The notes beneath the pieces were generated by a model. The model saw only the letters and a program-made list of their open reading frames with translations. It was not told the DNA's origin and did no database searches. A DNA stretch of 52,563 nt from Strigomonas culicis. Lineage: Eukaryota; Euglenozoa; Kinetoplastea; Trypanosomatida; Trypanosomatidae. Location of the stretch: contig AUXH01000056.1 in assembly GCA_000482145.1 (NCBI GenBank), positions 1 to 52,563 of the forward strand, given 5' to 3'. Of the stretch, positions 44,628 through 52,563 are shown piece by piece (position 1 is the first letter of the stretch; each line of letters opens with the position of its first letter). The translations under genes were made by a program, and so were the position numbers.

Positions 44628-45302
44628 TCAGACACCGGCTTCACTCTTGTGCAGGTAAATCATCGTCCCATCGGCGCGCATGAAGCCGCTGTAGTTGGCC
44701 ACGCAGAGTGCACACGTCTCCGCCGCGCGGGCTGGGGCGTGCGCGGCGCTCCGCGGCGGCACCGCTGCCGGGCACGAGCTGGCCCGGCCGCGCCAGGGCG
44801 CCTCCGCGTCCTCGCCGCCCGCGGCGGTGCAGCTGCCCCTCCGCGGCGGCGTCCAGCCGCGGGGGCTGCCGTCGTCGGCCGGCGGGGTGGGGGAGGGTGA
44901 CAGCGACGGCGCGGCCAGCGGGTCGCGCGCCGCGGCGGCGCCGTCGGCGGACCACGCGGCGAGCGCGCCGCGGCGGCAGAGCAGCGGGGGGACGCGCCGC
45001 CGCTCGCGCACACAGATGGGCCGCCCCGCCGCGGTCGTGAAGGCGGTCGGCACCAGCAGCGTCACGGAGGGCGCCTCGTCCGCGGGCGGGGGCGAGGCGA
45101 AGCGCAGGCGCCGCGCGACCGGCGCCGCCCCCCGCTCCTCGGACGAGGTGCGCGAGCGGCGGTGCTCGGGGCACCCTCCCGCCGCGGGCTCGTCCGGCGT
45201 GGGCGAGGCGTCCGCCCCGTGGAGGGGGCGGCCCTCCGCCTTGAGGGGGGGCGTGCGGGGCGCACAGGAGGCGGCGGTGCCGGGGGGAGGCAATACGTCC
45301 AT
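44628..45302 (-). CDS. Pro/Ala-rich protein with C-terminal Cys box, unknown function
   Basis: 224 residues from ATG 45302 (MDVLPPPGT), immediately behind a strong pyrimidine tract and AG. The overlapping frame at 44641-45624 and the upstream extension are rejected. Most of the protein is Pro/Ala/Arg/Ser-rich and disordered. A more regular segment, ADEAPSVTLLVPTAFTT, lies mid-protein with GRPICVRERRRVPPLLCRR after it. The last 30 residues look most constrained: ETCALCVANYSGF, then MRADGTMIYLHKSEAGV, with a C-x2-C pair. Two or three further cysteines earlier could complete a metal site. No family is recognised. Confidence 0.62.
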   Translation of the reverse strand: MDVLPPPGTAASCAPRTPPLKAEGRPLHGADASPTPDEPAAGGCPEHRRSRTSSEERGAAPVARRLRFASPPPADEAPSVTLLVPTAFTTAAGRPICVRERRRVPPLLCRRGALAAWSADGAAAARDPLAAPSLSPSPTPPADDGSPRGWTPPRRGSCTAAGGEDAEAPWRGRASSCPAAVPPRSAAHAPARAAETCALCVANYSGFMRADGTMIYLHKSEAGV

Positions 45303-45696
45303 GACGGTGGAGACGCCTGTTAACGAAAAGAGTCTTCTGAGGGAGACGGAGGGGGGAGCAGGCAAAAGTGCGCGCACACATACATCTTTGTGTACACAGG
45401 GGGTACTTTCGTGGGTGAGGTGCTGAAGCAACAACAACCACAGGAAAAAGATACAAAGCGCGCTCATGAATATCTATGTATACATGCGGATGTGAAGGGA
45501 GAGATACGCATGTGAGGAGTACTTCAGCATCGTTATAATACATCCATGATACATTGTACAGCTGAAAAAAAAAAAACATGCAAGCGACGATATCAAAGCG
45601 TGGGAATGCGACACGCGCAGCCAAAAGTAAAAATAGAAAAGGAAGAGGAATAGAAATTCATACACCCATGTGCTCTGCCATCCCCCCCCCGCGGCT
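45303..45696. other. intergenic spacer, no gene seen
   Basis: 394 bases. The left end is the acceptor region of the Pro-rich gene; the right end has nine C on the plus strand near 45684 just beyond the SRPK-like stop. No gene is seen. Confidence 0.6.
45337..45370 (-). promoter_or_regulatory. predicted spliced-leader acceptor deciding the Pro-rich gene start
   Basis: On the minus strand CTTTTGCCTGCTCCCCCCTC runs into CGTCTCCCTCAG, a textbook tract plus AG (plus 45337-45338), 35 bases upstream of ATG 45302. No ATG lies between. Confidence 0.65.
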
Positions 45697-48600
45697 CTAG
45701 TCACTGTCGTCCTCGCTCACCGCCATGTCGGCATACTGCGTGAACCAGTCCTGCTGGAGCAACTGGAGGGCGCTCGGCCGCCGCTCCGGGTCCCACTGCA
45801 GGCAGCGCCGCAGGAACGCCTCGAAGTCGGCCGCCTCCTGCTCGTCGGCGAACTTGGCGCGCAGGTCCTCGCGCAGCAGCAGCCAGTCCGTCGTGGGGCT
45901 GCTGCTGCCGCCGCCGCACGGCGCCTCCTCGTCGTCCTCCCAGAAGAGGAAGTTGCCGTCCGTGTCGAAGAAGTGCTCCACGTAGACGCCGACCGGATCG
46001 CGGAGCAGGTAATCGAGCGGCGGGGTCCCGACCAGCCGCATGATCGCCTTGAGGTGGACCACATCCGTGTCCTTCTCCACCTCCTCGTAGTAGAGGGCGT
46101 TGACCGCCTCCGTGCCGTCGTCGTCCTCGTCGTCGCCGGTGGCGTTGGACGACATGGGCAGTGGGTAGCTACTGTCCGCGTCCGGCGTGACGGCGAAGCT
46201 GCTGCCGAACCGCGTCATCCAGCGGGTGAGCTGGCTCGTGCTGTTCTCGCGCTTCCGCCGCGTGCGGCGCTCGGCCGCGGCCGCCTCGTTCGCCTCGTCC
46301 AGCGCGCGGCCGTAGTCGCTCGACACGTCGAAGAGGAAGCGGCCGGTGACGAGCTCGTAGGCCATGCAGCCGACGGACCAGATGTCGCACGAGGGGAGAA
46401 AGTACTGCCCCAGCAGCACCTCCGGCGCGCGGTACTCGCGGCTCTGCACGGTGATGCCGCGGCTGTAGTTCTGCCGGCGCAGGATGTCCACCTCCATCTC
46501 CGTCGGCGGCACGACGACGCAGGAGAAGAGCGAGGTGAGCCGCTGGCCGGCCGCCGCGCCCTCGTGCAGGTGGCTGAGCCGGGGCAGGCGCTCCCGCTCC
46601 TCCGAGGGGTCGCCGTCCAGCGAGGACTGGTTCGCGTCCTTCGAGAGGATGCTCAGGAGCGGCGCGCCCTGCGTGTAGGTCACCGCGCCGTGGGAGAAGC
46701 GCGTGTCCTCCATCGTGTCGTCATCGGCGCTGTTCGTGCTGAACAGCTCGCGGTGCTGCGTCTGGTAGTGCGACGCGTCCTCGGTCGAGTTGTGCCCGCC
46801 GCCGCTCATGTTCAGCACGGCGATGCGGTCCATGTGGGCGCTCGCGGTGGTGGGGACGGCGGTGAGCGGCTGGAAGGGTGGGCTCTGCGCGCCCGCCGGC
46901 GGCGGCGTCCCTGAGCGCTGCGTGCGCTCTGCGCGCTCCCGCGCGAGGAGCCGCAGCTGTTCCTGCGGGTCCAGCTCGAGCACCTCGTCGCCGCCGAGGG
47001 CGCGGAGCACCTCCACCCCACCGCGCAGCGGCGGCGGCACCACGAAGGAGAGGCCGAAGTCCGAGAGGTGCACGCGGTAGAGCTGGCGCGCCTTGCGGCG
47101 GCGCCGCCGCGGGGTCTTCTGGCGAGCGCTGCGCTGGCGGCGCCGCTGCTGGTACTCCGCGACGGAGAGCCGCAGGTGCGACGACGGGCCCCACAGCGGA
47201 CTGTCCGCCTGGAGGTGGAGGTGCGCGGTCTGGAAGGCCTGCATCTCGGCCGCGACCTCCTTCTGCAGGTCCACGAAGAGCAGGTTCTCCGGCTTGATGT
47301 CCGTGTGGATGACGTTGAAGGAGGCGAGCATGGCGAGGCCGCTCAGCGTCGAGTCCAGGATCGAGCGCACAATCGGCACCGGCAGCCCCTCGAGGTGCGC
47401 CTCGTTGATCGTCGCGTCCACACCGGCGCCGACCACGTCCATGACGAGGCAGTTGTGCGTGCCGTACTCCCCGTCGACGGTGAAGTAGTTCTTCATGCGC
47501 GTCACGTTCGCGCTGCTGGTGAGCACCACCTGGAGCCGGTCCGCGGCCGGCGAGGCGGACAGCGTGGTGGGCGACACGACGCCGGCCCCGGGGCGCGGCG
47601 ACGGCGAGCTCTGCAGCGAAGAGAGGGGGGAGGTGCGCCCGGCCGCCCGGCCGCCGCCCTCCGGATGCGCGTGGCTGAGCGTGAAGCGGCGCTGCAGGCC
47701 CTTCACCTGGATGTGCTCGTTGATGTACTTGAGGATGTTGGCCTCGTAGACGGCGCAGTCCGAGTAGGTGTCGCCGCAGCGGAAGATCTTGATGGCGACA
47801 AAGAGAGGGTTGTCCTTCGGGTTGTACATGCGCCGCACGCGCGCCTCGCCCAGCTCGCGGATGAGCTGGCGGCGGGTGACGGAGCACTGCTCGAGGTCGA
47901 CCGCGAGCCACACGCGGCTGCTGCGGCCGACGCCGAGCTGCCGGATCAGTGTGTAGCGGTTGTGCAGTGAGTCGCCAGGGACGCAGGCGAGATGGCCGCC
48001 CTCGCCAAAGTTCTGCTCGCTCGCGTTGCCGTCCTCGAACTCGTCCACGTGGCTGCGGTCGCGCGGCGTCCCGCCCGGCGCGGGGGAGGGGCTGTCCTGG
48101 TGCCGCCCGTCGTCCAGACTCCACTCGTCGGGCTCCTTGCTGTGCAGCGCGTGGGTGGAGAAGGAGCGTCGCTCCGGCCGCGCGGTGTGGACCTGCGAAG
48201 CCGGCTCGTCCCCCGCCTCCACCGGCGGCGGCGAGACGCTGTGCTGCGGCCGCTGGCGGCTGTGCCGCGGCCCCGTCCCGCGCTGGCGCTCAATCTGCTG
48301 CATGAAGGCCTCCTTCTCCTCCATCATCTGGGTGAAGCGCGGGATGGAGGGCACCGCGTGGCCGCTCGGCGAGCGCGGCAGGAGGGGCGGCAGGGAGGTG
48401 GGCCGCGACAGGGCGAACTCCACCGGGCTGGGGCGGCTCGAGCTGGAGGTGGCCGCGAAGAGCGACGGGTGGGAGCGCTGGCCGAAGTGGTGCTGCGAGG
48501 GCACGCTGCCCATCGAGCTGTCCACCGCCGCGCCGTCGCCGGGGACGGGCGCCGACGCCTGCCGCGCGCTGAGGCGGCAGGCCATGTCCTTGAGTGTGAG

Positions 48601-48876
48601 ATTTGTGGACTTGCGCTTCTGCGCGCCTTGGGTGCGCAAGGACGTCACCGGCATCGCCGTGTGTGGGTCGTGGCGGAGGCCGTACATGTGCTGCACGCTG
48701 GCCTTCCGCGCCTGCACCACGCTGTAGAGTGTGCTTTGGAGGGAGAGATAGAGCGCCACGCCGCCTTCGAGGGCGTCGGCGGTCGTGCGCCACGGCTCCA
48801 GCCAGTCCGCGCTGTCGGCGTGCCGCCGCCGGCCGGACAGGAGCTCGTTGCTGGCCGAGCTCTCACTGGCAGACAT
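45697..48876 (-). CDS. SRPK-like (CMGC) protein kinase with split catalytic domain
   Basis: 1059 residues from ATG 48876. The first 300 residues are disordered and Ser/Pro-rich. The kinase begins near NRYTLIRQLGVGRSSRVWLA (306-325), with FVAIKIFR (Lys363). The catalytic loop IHTDIKPEN (523-531) has the HTD variant typical of SRPK. LSDFG (604-608) and REYRAPEVLLG (813-823) follow, then CDIWSVGCMAYELVTGRFLF. Large insertions split the domain: about 55 residues before strand 4/5, about 75 between HTD and DFG including an Arg-rich QRRRQRS...RRRRRKARQ patch, and about 200 between DFG and APE. SRPKs phosphorylate RS-domain splicing proteins and also carry a spacer, though usually elsewhere. All catalytic residues are present, so it should be active. 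Confidence 0.85.
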   Translation of the reverse strand: MSASESSASNELLSGRRRHADSADWLEPWRTTADALEGGVALYLSLQSTLYSVVQARKASVQHMYGLRHDPHTAMPVTSLRTQGAQKRKSTNLTLKDMACRLSARQASAPVPGDGAAVDSSMGSVPSQHHFGQRSHPSLFAATSSSSRPSPVEFALSRPTSLPPLLPRSPSGHAVPSIPRFTQMMEEKEAFMQQIERQRGTGPRHSRQRPQHSVSPPPVEAGDEPASQVHTARPERRSFSTHALHSKEPDEWSLDDGRHQDSPSPAPGGTPRDRSHVDEFEDGNASEQNFGEGGHLACVPGDSLHNRYTLIRQLGVGRSSRVWLAVDLEQCSVTRRQLIRELGEARVRRMYNPKDNPLFVAIKIFRCGDTYSDCAVYEANILKYINEHIQVKGLQRRFTLSHAHPEGGGRAAGRTSPLSSLQSSPSPRPGAGVVSPTTLSASPAADRLQVVLTSSANVTRMKNYFTVDGEYGTHNCLVMDVVGAGVDATINEAHLEGLPVPIVRSILDSTLSGLAMLASFNVIHTDIKPENLLFVDLQKEVAAEMQAFQTAHLHLQADSPLWGPSSHLRLSVAEYQQRRRQRSARQKTPRRRRRKARQLYRVHLSDFGLSFVVPPPLRGGVEVLRALGGDEVLELDPQEQLRLLARERAERTQRSGTPPPAGAQSPPFQPLTAVPTTASAHMDRIAVLNMSGGGHNSTEDASHYQTQHRELFSTNSADDDTMEDTRFSHGAVTYTQGAPLLSILSKDANQSSLDGDPSEERERLPRLSHLHEGAAAGQRLTSLFSCVVVPPTEMEVDILRRQNYSRGITVQSREYRAPEVLLGQYFLPSCDIWSVGCMAYELVTGRFLFDVSSDYGRALDEANEAAAAERRTRRKRENSTSQLTRWMTRFGSSFAVTPDADSSYPLPMSSNATGDDEDDDGTEAVNALYYEEVEKDTDVVHLKAIMRLVGTPPLDYLLRDPVGVYVEHFFDTDGNFLFWEDDEEAPCGGGSSSPTTDWLLLREDLRAKFADEQEAADFEAFLRRCLQWDPERRPSALQLLQQDWFTQYADMAVSEDDSD

Positions 48877-49418
48877 CTAGAGGTGCGGGGAGGCAGGTCT
48901 TTTTTCTTTTCGTTCCTTCTGCCTTCCCTTCCGCTCGGCGCTAGTTGTTGTATCTATACAAATCTGTATGCTTCACTTCACTAAGCAATACAAACAGAGT
49001 TACCAAGAAGGAAACAACAAAACAGAATACAGCTATGATATATATAGAGTATTCGCGTTAGTTTTGACCCTTAAAAAAAAAAACAATAGGAAACCGATAA
49101 TGCTACTACTTTTGTTCTATTTGTGTTTTTGATGCAGCCAGCTAGAGGGTATAAGCTGCGCGGAGTGACAACAATCCTGTTTCCTTGCGAGAGAAGGATT
49201 GGAGAGAGAGAGAGAGAGAGAGCGTTTTCTTCTTCTTTCCTTCAAGAGCCAAACAGAACTGAGCGAAAAGAGCGACGCTCCGTCAGTGAGGATAATCGGC
49301 ACAAGACAGTCCTTTTTTTTGTTTTCGATTAATAAGATACAATAATTTATGTGAGTAGCATGGCGCATGGGCGTATAGCCGGACATGTGTGTGTGTGTGT
49401 GTGTGTGTGTGTCTGTGC
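48877..49418. other. intergenic spacer with TG and GA microsatellites
   Basis: 542 bases. (TG)n at 49386-49412 lies immediately beyond the stop of the DUF4336-like gene. (GA)n at 49200-49222 and pyrimidine tracts (minus) at 48895-48925 near the SRPK start suit splice acceptance. No gene is seen. Confidence 0.65.
49386..49412. repeat. (TG)n microsatellite
   Basis: About thirteen TG units, just downstream (minus sense) of the DUF4336-like stop codon, so within its 3'UTR. Confidence 0.9.
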
Positions 49419-51524
49419 TTACCGCTGTCGAAACCCCATGGTCTCCATGATCTTTGCCTTTTCGCGGTCTGCCTTCCGCGCGGCCGTCTCGTCGCTCCCA
49501 CCGCCGTCGGCGCGCGCCTGCTGCGGCCGATGGGGGTGGGGCGCGGCGGCGGCGAGCGGCGGCAGACCCCACTGCTCGCGGAGGGCGTCCGCGGCGGCGG
49601 GGACGCCCGCCACCGGCGGGGTCCCGTGCGCGTAGACCAGGGCGCGGATCCGACGCGTGCGCGTGAGGGCGTCGACAAAGTGCTGCACCTGCGGCAGCGT
49701 GCCCTGCCGCAGGACCTGCAGCCACTTAAAGCGCGGCACGAGGTCGGTGCGCTTGTGGTTGCCCCTCTTCATGAACTTGAACCACACGCGGCACATCCAG
49801 CTGTTGACCGGGTCCAGGTCCGCGTAGGCGCCGTGGAAGAGGTCTGTGCACGCCAGCGTGGCGGAGCGCGCGTCGTAGAGCACGTACTCGTTCGTGTAGG
49901 CGTCCCCGGCGACGCGGTGCAGCTCGATGGTCGGCGTGAGCGCCACGTACTCGGTGGTGAGTGGCTCCCGCGGCCGCGGCGGCGCGCTGGACAGCAGCTC
50001 GTCCAGCAGCCTCACCCGCGGCGCGTCGGCCGCGCGCAGGCCGACGTCCTCCACCACCGCGTTGCTGCGGTCGATCATCGCGCTGCGGTCCGTCCAGAGC
50101 ACGTCCGCCGGGTCTGCCTCCCGCAGCGCTTGCTGCTCCGTCGGCGGCGCGCCGTCCGCGGCGCTGCGATCGGCGTGGTGCGCGTCGTGAAACTGGCTGC
50201 GCGCTGTGTGGTACCGCAGGCGCTCGGGCGCCGGCGCTGCCCCGTCCGACTCCCGGCGCCGCTGTGTCTGCTCCTCCTGCTGCTGCTGCTGCTGCGCCGC
50301 TGCGGCCTCCGCCTCCAGGTCCACCTCTGGAAAGTCAAACCCGCAGACGCCACCGCCCATGTCCAGCGGCCCGCCGGTGACCGCCGCGGGCGGCTGCGCG
50401 ACCGGTTGGCGTTGGTGGTGCGCGGTGTAAAGGGGGATCGCGCCGGCCGTGAGGATCTCCGCGTCGGGGAAGGCGTCCGCCCAGAGCTGCACCTGGCGCC
50501 AGGCGTGCGTCGTGGGCACGACGACGGCCTTCACCACGCGTTCCTCCGTCTCCAGCTTGCCGATGAAGCTGGTAAAGGTCAGCTCGTTCATCTCGATCGG
50601 GTTGTACACGACCGTGTAGCCACCGACCTGCTCCCGGAACAGCCGCTCCTCCGCGGCGGCGGCCCCGCCCTCCTCCGGCCCCGGCTTGTTCGTGGCGATG
50701 TTGTAGTAGCTCACGTCCTTCTGCGCGCGGCTGGCGTAGAGGGCGGCGCTGAAGTAGCGGAGGCTGGCGCCGCGGTCCCGCACGCAGTCGCTCGCGGCGG
50801 GGAAGGTGTTGAGGCTGCCGGTGTACCGCTGGACAGAGGGGGAGGCGCCGCTATCGCCGTGGCCGACGCCGCTCGACGCGGCGGCGCCCACCACCTTCTG
50901 AGCGGCCAGCTGCCGCGCCTCCGGACGGACGCCGCCGACACCGGCGTCCTTCATGAGAGACGCCACGAAGGCGCTCACGCGGTCGCCCGTCTGCGGCACC
51001 GCATCCGCCGCCTCCTCGTGAGGGGCGTCGACGGCGATGGGATCGGTGCCGCCGCGCTGCTCCTCCCCGCTCTCGCTCTGATAGAGCTGCGCCGCGCGCC
51101 GCCGCTTACCACCCGTCGGCATGAGCTTCGCGCCGCTGACCCCCGCCGCCTCGTGGAAGCTGATCTGGAGCGCGGTGACCTCCTTCTCGTAGTCTGTCAC
51201 AACGTACATGGTGTTGTCCAGCTTGGAGTTGTCATCGCGCATGTAGCGCAGGCCGCTCATCACCTTGATGACGCTCTGCGACTCCTCCGTGATGTGCATC
51301 TGCGGAGACGGCTGCGCGGGGTCGCTCTGCTTCTCGACGAAGTAGCGATGCGCATACACGTCTGCGGGAACTTTGTTGCGGAACAAGACGGAGATGGCGA
51401 GGAGCCCCTGTGGGAACGGCAGACGCCCGCGGACCAGAAAGGCGCTCGCCGACAGCCCTTCCGAGATGTGCGAGTAACCACGACGCAGCTGATCCTGCAT
51501 CATGAAAGAGGCTTTCGACATCAT
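49419..51524 (-). CDS. protein with split DUF4336-like (metallo-beta-lactamase-fold) domain
   Basis: 701 residues from ATG 51524 (second Met adjacent). Residues 1-130 form an unrecognised beta-rich domain (AFLVRGRLPFPQGLLAISVLF, NTMYVVTDYEKEVTALQISF). A disordered stretch follows. From about 300 the sequence resembles DUF4336: VVYNPIEMNELTF, then KAVVVPTTHAWRQVQLWAD and AFPDAEILTAGAIP. It resumes at about 520-645 with NEYVLYDARSATLACTDLFHGAY, then VPRFKWLQVLRQGTL and IRALVYAHGTPP. A Gln/Ala-rich insertion of about 130 residues splits the two halves. DUF4336 proteins have a metallo-beta-lactamase-like fold without proven activity. Here the histidine in PTTHAW and the late AHG are kept. Function unknown. 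Confidence 0.72.
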   Translation of the reverse strand: MMSKASFMMQDQLRRGYSHISEGLSASAFLVRGRLPFPQGLLAISVLFRNKVPADVYAHRYFVEKQSDPAQPSPQMHITEESQSVIKVMSGLRYMRDDNSKLDNTMYVVTDYEKEVTALQISFHEAAGVSGAKLMPTGGKRRRAAQLYQSESGEEQRGGTDPIAVDAPHEEAADAVPQTGDRVSAFVASLMKDAGVGGVRPEARQLAAQKVVGAAASSGVGHGDSGASPSVQRYTGSLNTFPAASDCVRDRGASLRYFSAALYASRAQKDVSYYNIATNKPGPEEGGAAAAEERLFREQVGGYTVVYNPIEMNELTFTSFIGKLETEERVVKAVVVPTTHAWRQVQLWADAFPDAEILTAGAIPLYTAHHQRQPVAQPPAAVTGGPLDMGGGVCGFDFPEVDLEAEAAAAQQQQQQEEQTQRRRESDGAAPAPERLRYHTARSQFHDAHHADRSAADGAPPTEQQALREADPADVLWTDRSAMIDRSNAVVEDVGLRAADAPRVRLLDELLSSAPPRPREPLTTEYVALTPTIELHRVAGDAYTNEYVLYDARSATLACTDLFHGAYADLDPVNSWMCRVWFKFMKRGNHKRTDLVPRFKWLQVLRQGTLPQVQHFVDALTRTRRIRALVYAHGTPPVAGVPAAADALREQWGLPPLAAAAPHPHRPQQARADGGGSDETAARKADREKAKIMETMGFRQR

Positions 51525-52101
51525 TTTTTTAAGCGGTTTTTTTTATATATGTATATTTCACAGCTACAACGCAAAAAGAAAGAATCACCAGCAACAACAG
51601 AAATCAAACAAACAAGACTTAAAACTACCAACACTCTACACACACAAAAAAAAATGTGGAAAGAGAGGAGCAGAAGAGAGATGCGGTGCACATACACACA
51701 CCATGTTGCAGAGGAATCTCCTCTGAGCGGCTCTAACGCACCACACCACCATGGAGTACTAGACCGCTCACGCAGCAAAAAACACTATCCTTTTTTTTTT
51801 TACTTCTCCTACACTCACGTGTATACCAGGCGCACGATGAGCTGAAACAACAACAACAAAAAAAACTGGAAAGATGTCGTGGGAGAAAAGGAGATACACA
51901 CGAAAAAAGAAAGCACGCGCGGTTGGCCCCTGGGCAAGCTCAGAGGCAAAATGAAAGGAAGGTAAAGAAAAGATATTGTGATGGCGAGAGAGGGTGGTGC
52001 TGTCGATATGGACGGCTGGTCGCATGCGCCTCACGCACCCATGCGCCGGTAGTACGGCGACCGCTCGTCGCCGCTGCACAGCCCTCCACGCCTACAAGGT
52101 C
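51525..52101. other. intergenic spacer, no gene seen
   Basis: 577 bases between the tiny Pro/Gly gene's stop and the DUF4336-like start. T/A runs at 51525-51560 and 51785-51800, and a GC-rich patch at 52010-52080. Minus frames at 51521-51778 and 51768-52079 lack protein-like composition and are rejected. Confidence 0.6.
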
Positions 52102-52242
52102 TTAGCGGCCAGGGCCCTTGGGGCCGGGGCCGGGGTGCGGCGCCTTGGGGCCGGGGCCAGGACCGGGGTGAATCTTGGGGCCGGGGCCGGGGCCGGGGTG
52201 CGGCGCCTTGTGTCCGTGGGGTCCTGGGGGTCCGTGGTGCAT
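52102..52242 (-). CDS. 46-residue His/Pro/Gly-rich repeat microprotein
   Basis: From ATG 52242, the first ATG after a strong minus-strand pyrimidine tract and AG, to TAA at 52102-52104. It starts MHHGPPGPHGHK and then repeats a unit of the form K-(A/I)-P-H-P-G-P-G-P-G-P about three times, ending KGPGR. Composition is almost only Pro, Gly, His and Lys. The Gly-Pro alternation is not collagen's Gly-x-y. Spaced His residues could bind metal, and a Lys/Pro/Gly polymer of this kind is disordered. The DNA basis is a GGGGCC-type minisatellite on the plus strand. The reading frame keeps repeat periodicity without a stop, but the gene is short and could be a chance frame in a repeat. Confidence 0.42.
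   Translation of the reverse strand: MHHGPPGPHGHKAPHPGPGPGPKIHPGPGPGPKAPHPGPGPKGPGR
52104..52205. repeat. GGGGCC-rich minisatellite
   Basis: Plus-strand units built from CTTGGGGCCGGGGCC with a GGTGCGGCGC spacer, repeated about three times with variation (one unit has CCAGGACCGGGG). It encodes the Pro/Gly/His repeats of the small minus-strand frame and has clear G-quadruplex potential on the plus strand. Confidence 0.88.
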
Positions 52243-52563
52243 GTGGGGATGGAGAGGGCGATAAAGAGAAGTGGGAGGCGATAGAGACCTAGTGCCGATG
52301 TGGAGGGAGGAGAGGACACAGGGAGAGTGAGAGAGAGAGGGGAGAGGGCGTAATAAGTATAGTACGGATGGTTTGGATACCGCGTGGTATGTCGAATAGC
52401 ATTTAGTGTTTGCCGATGGCAGCGTGAAGTCGGCTGTTGCGGAACAAGTGTTGTGTATGTGGTTTGCGTCTATGAAGTTGTAATGTATGGGAATGTGTTC
52501 TTTTTTGTTATTGCCATCTATGAAACATATAACAAGGGGATGACTGTTTCTAGTTCTATGATC
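52243..52563. other. right-edge spacer with acceptor tract, no further gene seen
   Basis: 321 bases. The left half is the pyrimidine-rich acceptor region (minus strand); 52345-52563 is AT-richer and likely belongs to the 3'UTR of the next gene beyond the window. Confidence 0.6.
52289..52345 (-). promoter_or_regulatory. predicted spliced-leader acceptor before the His/Pro/Gly microprotein
   Basis: The minus strand reads CCCTCTCCCCTCTCTCTCTC and continues with ACTCTCCCTGTGTCCTCTCC, then CATCGGCACTAG. The AG (plus 52289-52290) is about 46 bases upstream of ATG 52242, with no ATG between. This tract is among the strongest in the window. Confidence 0.6.

Noticed and set aside
44641..45624. 327-residue minus-strand frame overlapping the Pro-rich gene
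   Set aside because: Arg/Ala-rich shadow of GC-rich coding DNA. The acceptor tract and first ATG (45302) support the other frame.
52092..52319. 75-residue minus-strand frame with a signal-peptide-like start
   Set aside because: Its first codon lies upstream of the predicted AG acceptor (52289), so it would not be in the mature mRNA. The frame from ATG 52242 keeps cleaner repeat periodicity.

Overview
The window reads as nuclear chromosome DNA of a trypanosomatid (kinetoplastid flagellate). All 23 genes I can support lie on the minus strand, intron-free and head to tail, with no strand switch, as in a polycistronic transcription unit. Genes are separated by 0.2-2.9 kb of AT-rich, homopolymer-rich DNA. 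Seen on the minus strand, many of these spacers carry a pyrimidine tract and an AG just upstream of the gene's ATG, the signature of spliced-leader trans-splicing. The gene content agrees: an RNA-editing-type OB-fold/zinc-finger protein, Slo-like potassium channels, a STE11-type PAS kinase and an SRPK. The standard code is used. I cannot name the genus. High coding GC, Ala-rich proteins and short AT-rich spacers are compatible with several insect or plant trypanosomatids.

Layout, left to right; transcription runs right to left. 1-0.48 kb: C2H2 zinc-finger protein cut by the window edge. 1.0-1.85: O6-alkylguanine-DNA alkyltransferase. 2.3-9.8: a 2507-residue UTP10/HEATR1. 10.2-10.85: Eaf6-like acetyltransferase subunit. 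11.3-12.4: ADP-ribosylglycohydrolase-fold protein of the J1-crystallin type. 12.65-13.67: GC-rich island with two identical 300-bp repeats. 14.0-22.8: coiled-coil protein, TRAPPC12-like TPR protein, ankyrin protein, and a membrane PAS/STE11 kinase with a possible relic histidine-kinase/receiver region. 23.0-28.4: AT-rich block with three small proteins and a sphingolipid delta-4 desaturase. 28.5-30.9: gene-free GC-rich island whose A/T strand bias flips in the middle. 31.0-38.0: two tandem Slo/RCK-type potassium channels. 38.6-39.6: editosome-like protein. 40.0-41.9: tiny MGC-start membrane protein and a low-complexity protein. 43.2-44.4: eIF4A. 44.6-48.9: unknown Pro-rich protein and an SRPK-like kinase. 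49.4-51.5: DUF4336-like protein. 52.1-52.24: a very small His/Pro/Gly repeat protein.

Neighbouring genes do not form a pathway, which is normal for a kinetoplastid array. The one functional pair is the tandem potassium channels. Start codons were chosen as the first ATG behind a credible pyrimidine tract plus AG; in several cases this shortens the longest open frame. All family names come from motif recognition by eye. No search or alignment was run.
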